Shown: positions 1-7,668 of the stretch, one piece after another
Numbering within the stretch: the stretch's first letter is position 1
How the letters are laid out: every line of letters starts with the position of its first letter
Origin: Thermoplasmata archaeon
Lineage (GTDB): Archaea; Thermoplasmatota; Thermoplasmata; Halarchaeoplasmatales; Halarchaeoplasmataceae
Length of the DNA: 64,000 bases
Direction of reading: 5' to 3'
NCBI GenBank assembly: GCA_003554965.1
Contig: PWHR01000041.1
Coordinates: 78,378 to 142,377 of the forward strand
Translations under genes and position numbers: made by a program
The notes under the pieces: generated by a model
Database searches by the model: none
What the model saw: the letters and a program-made list of their open reading frames with translations, nothing else
What the model was told of the DNA's origin: nothing

Positions 1-72
1 GAGTGTCAGGGAAGTGGAGTGTGCGAATTATGCGGTGGGAAAGGTTTGATTGGAAGAGTTAAAGGCGGATAG
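1..72 (+). CDS. C-terminal end of a zinc-ribbon-type protein (partial, 5' truncated by the window)
   Basis: Frame 1 reads ECQGSGVCELCGGKGLIGRVKGG*; two CxxC/CxGxG-like motifs resembling DnaJ-type zinc modules, ending at TAG 70-72. Confidence 0.5.
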   Translation, partial: ECQGSGVCELCGGKGLIGRVKGG

Positions 73-129
73 TTTTCCCTTTCTACTTATCTTCCTGATC
101 CTTTGTGGTCAAATCTCAATAACGCTTTT

Positions 130-1755
130 TCAGAGGCTATCATCAGATTTGGATTCGACAGGCTGGATATCTCTTTTCATCAGAATTAACATCAGTATAA
201 ATATCATCCCTATTATCCCAAGGATCACAACTAGACCCCATGGGACCTCTATCTCTTCATCTGTCTCATCTTCCGGTTCGCCTCCAACAGCGTACAGATT
301 TTCATCATAAGAAGCGATGTAGATCATTCCATTATCATCTATCGTAGGAGACGCAAGTATGCCCACGTCCATTTCAAAGCTCCATCTTTCGGTACCATTT
401 TGATACAGAGAGTAAGCTTCGCCGTAAGCTTCTTCGTCAGCCGAACCGAAGTAAATGTTCCCTTCAGGACCTATAGCAGGAGACGAATGAATTTCATCCC
501 CGACCCCATATATATCCAATCTCTCTTCACCAATCTTTATTTCGTAGTCCTCTCCCTCAACTCTCCATATATTTTCTTCTTCCTTAGTCAGGTTCGCATC
601 TATATTCAATTCATGCCCCTTATCTTCAAAAGCCTCGACTAGTTCAGAAGAGACATTCCCTTCCTCAAGAAATTCTTCATATTCCCCCCTGTCTAGGTCG
701 AACAAGAAGCCCGTATCAAAACTCCACCTTTCCGTACCGTAGGGGTTGATCGCGTAAAGGTTGTTATCTTCTGATCCCACGTATATCGTACCGTCTTCTC
801 CAACAGCGGGAGAAGAAAATATGTTCCCCTCAGTGGAGAAGCGCCACTGCCTGTCGCCTTCTTCATCTAAAGCATAAAGAACGTTGTTGTACGCGCCGAA
901 ATATATATCACCGTTCTCTCCTATAGCGGGAGAAGATCTTATACTAGCCCCGAAATCCGGCGATTCATATCCACCTATAGTATAATTCCATCTTTTGTTC
1001 CCGTCCTGATCAAGAGATAAGAGCTGACCTACGTTTCCCACTCCTGGAGCGGGAGCAAAATTGAATCCAAAATATATATTTCCTTCTTCACAGACTGCCG
1101 GAGTTGAATGAAGCTCACCTACTAATTCTTCTCCATTATATTCTGGAGTGTATCCCCATTGGATAGTACCATTTGGATAGAAGGAATACATGGTGTTTGA
1201 ACCTTCTACATCTCCTGGATCCCCTCCAGGGTTTGATGCGACAAGTATGGTACCGTCATCCCGGACTGTAGGAGATGTTAGGATCTCGCCCTCAAAAGTT
1301 TCATTCACCATCCATCTTTTGGTGCCGTTGTCATAAAAAGAGTAGAATTCTCCTTCTCTCGTCCCCAAATATATGTATCCTTCCGGGGATATCGCTGGTG
1401 TGGAAAAAATATCAGAGGTAGTATTGTAGCTCCATCTCTTTTCACCGTCCTCACTCAAAGCGTAGAGTTCACCCTCTCTGTTCGCTATGTATATCGTGCC
1501 GTCTGAACCGACAATGGGAGAAGAATCTATCCATCCTTGCGTATCATATGTCCAACTGATATTGTCAGAGGGCTCCGATTCTGCATCTTCATTGCGACCT
1601 GTGTTCTCTAAGTTCGCTCTGAACATCGGCCAGACTTCACTTTCTTCATCCTCCTCTTCAGCTACAGTGAATTGAAATGGAGCCACTGAAGTCCCGATAA
1701 GGATTACGACGATTAGAACCACAAGCAGAGGTAATATCTTTGATCTAAACACCAT
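130..1755 (-). CDS. Secreted/membrane-anchored PQQ-like beta-propeller repeat protein
   Basis: N-terminal signal-like hydrophobic segment, repeated SSPAxGxDGTIYxGSxDxxLYAxxxxGxxxW blades, C-terminal TM (VPWGLVVILGIIGMIFILMLILMKR). Confidence 0.85.
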   Translation of the reverse strand: MVFRSKILPLLVVLIVVILIGTSVAPFQFTVAEEEDEESEVWPMFRANLENTGRNEDAESEPSDNISWTYDTQGWIDSSPIVGSDGTIYIANREGELYALSEDGEKRWSYNTTSDIFSTPAISPEGYIYLGTREGEFYSFYDNGTKRWMVNETFEGEILTSPTVRDDGTILVASNPGGDPGDVEGSNTMYSFYPNGTIQWGYTPEYNGEELVGELHSTPAVCEEGNIYFGFNFAPAPGVGNVGQLLSLDQDGNKRWNYTIGGYESPDFGASIRSSPAIGENGDIYFGAYNNVLYALDEEGDRQWRFSTEGNIFSSPAVGEDGTIYVGSEDNNLYAINPYGTERWSFDTGFLFDLDRGEYEEFLEEGNVSSELVEAFEDKGHELNIDANLTKEEENIWRVEGEDYEIKIGEERLDIYGVGDEIHSSPAIGPEGNIYFGSADEEAYGEAYSLYQNGTERWSFEMDVGILASPTIDDNGMIYIASYDENLYAVGGEPEDETDEEIEVPWGLVVILGIIGMIFILMLILMKRDIQPVESKSDDSL

Positions 1756-1889
1756 GATTTCAGCACCGTATACATATGAGCACTGTGAATAGCTTATTTA
1801 TCTTTTGGGGAGGTTAATATTGATTATATTGAATAGCTGCTCAAGCTGCGCCTGTGACGGAAAAACCATAATCTATAATATGGAGGCCT

Positions 1890-3137
1890 ATGTTTGGCGG
1901 CCCGATGGAGCTGACGATAGAAGAAAATAAAGGAGACTCTTTCCTTATAAACGAGGAAACCGCTTCTGAGCATTCGATAGAGGATGATGATGTTCTCTTG
2001 GGAAAAAACTCTATGAACCAGAAAGCGATCGCTGGACACGCTGAAACTTGTGACGAAATAGATAAGGAAAAGATAGGGATGCCCAGAGAAAAGTTCGAGT
2101 CTATCGGATTGGATTGTGATTTCAAAATCGAGATCCAAAAGTATAAAGAGGATCTAGTGAGCGTAAAAGAGGTCGATTTTGGTTTCGTAGATCGAAGCAG
2201 TTCAAGCGAAGATCCTCTTTCAACCGTGAAAGAGAATGAAAAGGAATTTCTGAACTTCATAAAAGAAAAGGTTTTTACTAAAAATTCTAAATTTTTTTGG
2301 AATACTCATCAACTACTAGTCTCTATAAAAAGTACCTATCCAAAACTTGGTGTGGATCAAGTAGGTGATTTCACAGACATAGAAGAATGTAATTACGCTT
2401 GGGGAGGAGGTGAACTAAAATCCTTCGACGGAGTACTATTGATCGATATGTCCGGAAGTATGGAGACCGAAGATCTAAAGATGGAAGACATAGAGTGGAT
2501 CGTTGAAAGGATAAACAGCGGTATTCAAGGTAAGATGACCTCTGGATTTTTAAGAAACCTTAAAGATAGGATGAAAATCAAAAGATCTGAAGGTGCAGCT
2601 TTCTGTGCTTTGATGTACCTTGTCCAGAAGATAGGTCGAGGTGTTGGAGATAATATTTCCATAGTACCTTTCAGTAAAGAAGCAAAACCCATTAGATTCA
2701 AAGATCAAAAATTCTTTTCTTCAAAGATCGGATCCACCAGGGAAGCTGCAGAAAACATAATCGAAACCATAAATTATTTTCCAAGAGGACAGACAAATAT
2801 ATCTGGAGCTCTTGATCAAACGATAGAGGTCATGAAAGAGTTTAACAGGGATAAGATGAAGATGATAGTGATTTTAACGGACGGAGAACCCAATCCTTCA
2901 TCTATAGACGATAGTGATAGTGTTAAGAAACTCGTAAATGAAAGGATCGCACCTAGAAGTGATGTTATCATAAACACGATAGGACTAGGAGATGAAGTGG
3001 ATCATCATCTTTTGGAAGAGATCGCCTCTGTAACGGGAGGGGAATACACTTACGTGAACAGTTTGGAAGGCCTTACACAGGCTTATTCAAGATATGCAAC
3101 AAACATCTCAATCAAAGGTACCGTGTTGCCTGACTGA
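1890..3137 (+). CDS. VWA-domain protein with an N-terminal all-beta-like domain
   Basis: MIDAS motif DMSGSM, downstream FPRGQTNISGAL and ILTDGEPNP typical of von Willebrand A domains. Confidence 0.85.
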   Translation: MFGGPMELTIEENKGDSFLINEETASEHSIEDDDVLLGKNSMNQKAIAGHAETCDEIDKEKIGMPREKFESIGLDCDFKIEIQKYKEDLVSVKEVDFGFVDRSSSSEDPLSTVKENEKEFLNFIKEKVFTKNSKFFWNTHQLLVSIKSTYPKLGVDQVGDFTDIEECNYAWGGGELKSFDGVLLIDMSGSMETEDLKMEDIEWIVERINSGIQGKMTSGFLRNLKDRMKIKRSEGAAFCALMYLVQKIGRGVGDNISIVPFSKEAKPIRFKDQKFFSSKIGSTREAAENIIETINYFPRGQTNISGALDQTIEVMKEFNRDKMKMIVILTDGEPNPSSIDDSDSVKKLVNERIAPRSDVIINTIGLGDEVDHHLLEEIASVTGGEYTYVNSLEGLTQAYSRYATNISIKGTVLPD

Positions 3138-3153
3138 ATACTCCAATATATCT

Positions 3154-5430
3154 TCAAAGCCCTTCAAAATCGGTGATCTTTATATCACCAATATCTATCG
3201 ATTCAAACCATAGATCGGATCTTTTGTTTTGTGCTGCTTCAACCGATAATGACCTCAAGGTTTTCAGAAAACTTTCAAAATCTGAGGCTTCCTTCTTGTA
3301 GAGTATCAATTGGGAAGGTGAAATGGGTGGTGCAAGAGGAAGGTCATCATCCTTTTTCAAGCTGAAGACTCTAAAAAAGATATTGTTCAAAAAAGGTGTA
3401 TCAATGAGCCCCATCTCCTCGAAATAAGGGATTAAATTCTTTAAGATATTTTGCCAATCCTCATATATGTATTTTGATCCTCTATCAGCCAGTGATCTTA
3501 AGCATTCCGTTCTTTCTTCCCCAACACACACTCTACCTAGCAGGCCGTCTTCGATACTATTCTGCCTGTTCTTCTTAAGCACATCTGTCGGAAGAGGAGA
3601 AGATGACTTAGATATTTTTTTTCCCTTTTCAAATTTATCTTTAGTATAAAGAGCTATAGCTTGAAGGATGATCGCTAAAGAGATCCTATCTAAAGTAGTG
3701 ATCTGTGTATCGAACACCCTAATTTCGATCGTATCGTATCGCGTAAATGGATAAACATCTATCATCCGAAGAGACTCGTCTCTCCTTCCTAGCTTTTGTT
3801 CTAGGTAATGTTTTCCATCAGATCCTGATGATGGAAGTGGAGGAGGCGCTTTGAACTGTTCTTTATTCCTCTTTAATCGCATATTTGGCGAAGGATGTGT
3901 TATTACTAGATTCCCCCAATCATTGAAAGTATAATCTGGTTTTTTGCCATCTATAAAAGGAGAGTTCGATGAAATAGCTATCAGATGTGGAATCAATTCA
4001 CGATAGATATTGTATATCTCCGTCTTTAACTCATTGTTTTTGATTCCAAGATGATGGTGTTCACCGAAGGAAAGACCCTCGGAGTATTTTTCGACTGGGT
4101 TGGTGCCGACTGGGATCACATCAGCATCGATTTTTAGGTCCCTAACCACTTCTTTTATGATCCGATAAAGATGGTATGCCCACCACTCGAGTTCTTCTAG
4201 ATATTCGCAGGGAGGAGTCTGTATCTCAAGGATATTGGTTTCAAAAGTAACGTGAGAATCTTTTCCTAGAATAGAGTAATACCGATCATTATTATCTACT
4301 GAATACTTTATATGTACAGCCTCATATCCTCTGTCATCCTCCTGTATAAAAACATCGTCCTTCCACTTCCTTTGAATAAATTTTTTAGCGCTGTTCTTCA
4401 GTTCTGAAATCTTTTTCCTAGCATCGTCTAAAATCTCTTCAAATATGATCGACATCTGACTTCCTTCCAGCCATCGCCAATCCTTCCTTACTACCTGGAG
4501 TTCTATCTCTATTCCATGAGTAAATGGAAGTCGATTATGTTTTAGTGTTTTGTCACGATAAAGAGATAAAGACTCTTTCTCGATCTTTTTGTAGTCTTCA
4601 ACTCCTGTATCATCGATCATAAAATAGTGATCAGATACCTGGTTATCCTCCTCGATAAGAAATTGGTAATATCCTCCTTTATGGAATGTATTCTTCACCC
4701 CTAACTTGTCTAAGTCCACTCCACAGTTCAAGTTGATCCATTTTTTTGCTTTTAGAATCTTGTTTTTTCTATTTTCATCTATAGAAGGTGTAGAAATAAC
4801 TCGATATCGTTTTTCTTCTTTTAGATATACTCTTCTATATTCATCCACATATAACATCGGAGTAGTGCTTACTTCATCATAGTTTTTATCCTTAAAATCA
4901 ACCTTCCAACTTTCTTTTCTATCACAAATATCTCTTTTGTCCTTTTCTATCTCCCTTCTAGAAACAAATTTATAGTCTATCTCCCTATACTTGAGTATTT
5001 TATTCTTTTCTTGGATAAAAAATACGCCCACTAACCTTCCGTCTGTCATATTAGCTTTCTTTAAACCTATACTTTTTGCCTTAGGATATTCAATATTTAA
5101 TCCTTTTACAACCTTATCCAAAGGTTCGCCGATGCTGTTGAATTTTTCTACTCTTACCTCTTTTTTACTTGGCTCGTCGGGTGGAAGAGGTGGAGGATTA
5201 ATTTTTCGATCTAAATCGTCTTTTTGATCATCATTAATCAGCTTAAGTACGATCAAGAACAGAAGGATTCCCACTATCAGTGCTATCAAAATTAAATATG
5301 GGGTCATAGAGATGAGAAACATGCCTACGATAAAATAAGAAAATACCGATTTATCACGAGTTGTACTTTCTGATACTTTTCTATCTCTCAAATTCTCACT
5401 CTTACCTATTTTTTCCTTCTTAATCCGCAA
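3154..5430 (-). CDS. Membrane-anchored GCS2/YbdK-like carboxylate-amine ligase with an N-terminal accessory domain
   Basis: TM segment near the N terminus (YFIVGMFLISMTPYLILIALIVGILLFLIVLKLI); GCS2-type motifs GIEIELQVV, ILEIQTPPC, GTNP, EHHHLGI, ISSNSPFIDG, TIEIRVFDTQIT. Confidence 0.75.
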   Translation of the reverse strand: MRIKKEKIGKSENLRDRKVSESTTRDKSVFSYFIVGMFLISMTPYLILIALIVGILLFLIVLKLINDDQKDDLDRKINPPPLPPDEPSKKEVRVEKFNSIGEPLDKVVKGLNIEYPKAKSIGLKKANMTDGRLVGVFFIQEKNKILKYREIDYKFVSRREIEKDKRDICDRKESWKVDFKDKNYDEVSTTPMLYVDEYRRVYLKEEKRYRVISTPSIDENRKNKILKAKKWINLNCGVDLDKLGVKNTFHKGGYYQFLIEEDNQVSDHYFMIDDTGVEDYKKIEKESLSLYRDKTLKHNRLPFTHGIEIELQVVRKDWRWLEGSQMSIIFEEILDDARKKISELKNSAKKFIQRKWKDDVFIQEDDRGYEAVHIKYSVDNNDRYYSILGKDSHVTFETNILEIQTPPCEYLEELEWWAYHLYRIIKEVVRDLKIDADVIPVGTNPVEKYSEGLSFGEHHHLGIKNNELKTEIYNIYRELIPHLIAISSNSPFIDGKKPDYTFNDWGNLVITHPSPNMRLKRNKEQFKAPPPLPSSGSDGKHYLEQKLGRRDESLRMIDVYPFTRYDTIEIRVFDTQITTLDRISLAIILQAIALYTKDKFEKGKKISKSSSPLPTDVLKKNRQNSIEDGLLGRVCVGEERTECLRSLADRGSKYIYEDWQNILKNLIPYFEEMGLIDTPFLNNIFFRVFSLKKDDDLPLAPPISPSQLILYKKEASDFESFLKTLRSLSVEAAQNKRSDLWFESIDIGDIKITDFEGL

Positions 5431-5459
5431 AGTATTTTAATTTTATCATAATCACCGGT

Positions 5460-6020
5460 ATGCTATTCGATCCGGTATCGAAAAGTATTGAGATGGAAGA
5501 GAAAATCATGGTAGCGATAGTGACGATCCTAAATTCAGATAAGGAAGAAAGTATACATATGACTCTAGAACCAGAAGAAACCTTCAAGGAGATCAAGGAG
5601 AAATGTGAGGACTATTGGCTTCTTGATGATAATCCTAAAAAAGGAGAATATATTCTTGTGAAAGGGAATCGAATTTTAAATCCCGAGGAATTAGTGATCT
5701 CATTTGGAATACAAGACGGAGACGTTCTAAAATTCGTTAGATCTAGTGAGTTTAACAGTAAAGAACAAGTAGAAAAATATGAGGAAGGATTAAAATTAGA
5801 TAAAACTAATTTAATTGAGGTGTGCGAGGAGTGGTTAAAGAAAAACATCGGATTAAAACCCGAAAAACTTGAGGTTGTCGACAAGGACGATCCTGAAAAT
5901 GAAAGATATAGGGAACTAACTTTGGTCTTCAAAAAAACAGATACGGATGAATTTTTTACTTTAGAAATCAAGGATGGAAAGGTGAAAAATTACATGCCTG
6001 TAAGATACAAACAGGATTGA
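5460..6020 (+). CDS. Ubiquitin-like (beta-grasp) domain protein 1 with a C-terminal WLKKNIG module
   Basis: Residues ~16-94 (MVAIVTILNSDKEESIHMTLEPEETFKEIKEKC...YILVKGNRILNPEELVISFGIQDGDVLKFV) align by eye with ubiquitin; the start may be downstream (5493 or 5508). Confidence 0.7.
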   Translation: MLFDPVSKSIEMEEKIMVAIVTILNSDKEESIHMTLEPEETFKEIKEKCEDYWLLDDNPKKGEYILVKGNRILNPEELVISFGIQDGDVLKFVRSSEFNSKEQVEKYEEGLKLDKTNLIEVCEEWLKKNIGLKPEKLEVVDKDDPENERYRELTLVFKKTDTDEFFTLEIKDGKVKNYMPVRYKQD

Positions 6021-6024
6021 TAAT

Positions 6025-6534
6025 GTGGGAAAGAAAATCTTTATGAGGGATCAGAATATAAAAAAAACTGCAGTCATCTATCCTGAGTTTGGTAATAAAA
6101 ATTCTATAAAAAAAATAAAAAGAAGTTTGAAAAACTTTTGGGGATACGAAAATCCCGAAAAACTATGTCTTTTTTATCAGGATGTAGAATTGACTGAAGG
6201 ATATTCTTTAGATACATATGGTATTGAAGAGTTCGATCTTTTGGTTTTGACCCATGAAGATGATCCCGGGTTGAATTCTAATGGAGGAAAAGAGACAAAA
6301 GACCGGGAGATTATTTTAAAATCCAAAGAATGGCTGGATAAAAATATAGGTGTCGAGACCCAGAATATAGAGTTGACTGAGTTCTCACGCTCTGGGAACG
6401 ATGAGAAAAAGGTTATATTTGAGGATAGAGAGGGCAAATCAATCTTCAAATTGTCTTTTTTTGATAACAAGATAAAAGAATATGAGTATGATGTACTCGA
6501 AAAGGATGTAAAGAAGGAGGAATCTTATAGGTGA
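6025..6534 (+). CDS. Ubiquitin-like (beta-grasp) domain protein 2, paralog of the preceding gene
   Basis: LCLFYQDVELTEGYSLDTYGIEEFDLLVLT resembles ubiquitin [30 protein letters not shown]; C-terminal KEWLDKNIG module shared with the neighbour; GTG start (ATG possible at 6043). Confidence 0.7.
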   Translation: MGKKIFMRDQNIKKTAVIYPEFGNKNSIKKIKRSLKNFWGYENPEKLCLFYQDVELTEGYSLDTYGIEEFDLLVLTHEDDPGLNSNGGKETKDREIILKSKEWLDKNIGVETQNIELTEFSRSGNDEKKVIFEDREGKSIFKLSFFDNKIKEYEYDVLEKDVKKEESYR

Positions 6535-6538
6535 AAAT

Positions 6539-7660
6539 ATGCTTCGCATTATCGATAATGAGACAAATACGGGAAGGATCTTTTTTGTAAATGACTCACA
6601 CCATCATATAGGGGAAGAGGTCGATGGAAATGAAAACGTTCCTATCGGGGAAAATGGAAGTTATGATTTTTCAAAACGATTGGAAGAAGATATAAAAGAG
6701 AGTTTTAAAAACTGTGCAAATTCAAGATATGAGCCCCCTCCAGAAAACCTCATAATAGAGAGGAATGGTTCTGGTACAGCAAGAGATGATCATCCCCATG
6801 GTATCTTCGATCAGATAGTTGTTTTTCCGATGAAGGATAAATTTAGAGATGAGGGTGAAGTCACCTTTTCTAGGTCCAATAAAAACATCTCTCGATGGGT
6901 CAACGCCGATTACCATAGGAGAAGGTTGATAGGATTTGGAAGAGTAGACCCAGGAGATATAGAAGGAGCTAGGAAAGAGATCAAAAAATTCCCTAACAAG
7001 TACGGTTTGACAGGTTTGAAAATACATCCGGATTCAGAAAGGTTCAAATTGGGTTCAAATGAAGTAATACAACTCTACGTCGACTGTGCTAGGATGGGAT
7101 TGCCGATAATATTCCATACCGGGTATCCCTCAGACGTTAAGGATATACACGAGGGGGTAAACAAAACCATCTCACTCCTGGTTGAAAATGGAATGGAAGA
7201 GCTGGTGAGTCAATTGAACGTCATCATCGGACACTGCAGTTATGAGGAAGAAGAAGTGTTTAGATATCTGAGCCATCCTTGTATATACGGAGAGATGTCA
7301 ACGCTCAGTCAAGGAGAGAGCTTCCTAAATTCGGCTAGAAAAAATATCAGGCTGTCCGATTTTACGAATAATACGTTAAATTATTTCAAAAAGGATGTAA
7401 GAGAAACTCTAAAAGATAAATTTTGGAAGATCTTCCAGGTGAATAGTCACTGGTCAAGCAAAATCATGATAGGAACCGATCATCCCTTTTTGCCCAAAGA
7501 CAACATAACTAAATTATTTAATGCGATTTTTTGCTCTGATATTTCATCAGATCTGGATCCGTGGAGCATACAGAATATACTCGGGAATAACTTAGTAAAT
7601 TTACTCACTCCTAATGTCGGTGTACATGTATCAACGTTCCAATCAGATCATAGTAATTAG
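6539..7660 (+). CDS. Amidohydrolase-2-like TIM-barrel metal-dependent hydrolase
   Basis: DSHHHIG near the N terminus, GLTGLKIHP, IIFHTGYPS, NVIIGHCSY, IMIGTDHPF in the order expected for this family. Confidence 0.75.
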   Translation: MLRIIDNETNTGRIFFVNDSHHHIGEEVDGNENVPIGENGSYDFSKRLEEDIKESFKNCANSRYEPPPENLIIERNGSGTARDDHPHGIFDQIVVFPMKDKFRDEGEVTFSRSNKNISRWVNADYHRRRLIGFGRVDPGDIEGARKEIKKFPNKYGLTGLKIHPDSERFKLGSNEVIQLYVDCARMGLPIIFHTGYPSDVKDIHEGVNKTISLLVENGMEELVSQLNVIIGHCSYEEEEVFRYLSHPCIYGEMSTLSQGESFLNSARKNIRLSDFTNNTLNYFKKDVRETLKDKFWKIFQVNSHWSSKIMIGTDHPFLPKDNITKLFNAIFCSDISSDLDPWSIQNILGNNLVNLLTPNVGVHVSTFQSDHSN

Positions 7661-7668
7661 TGGAGTTC

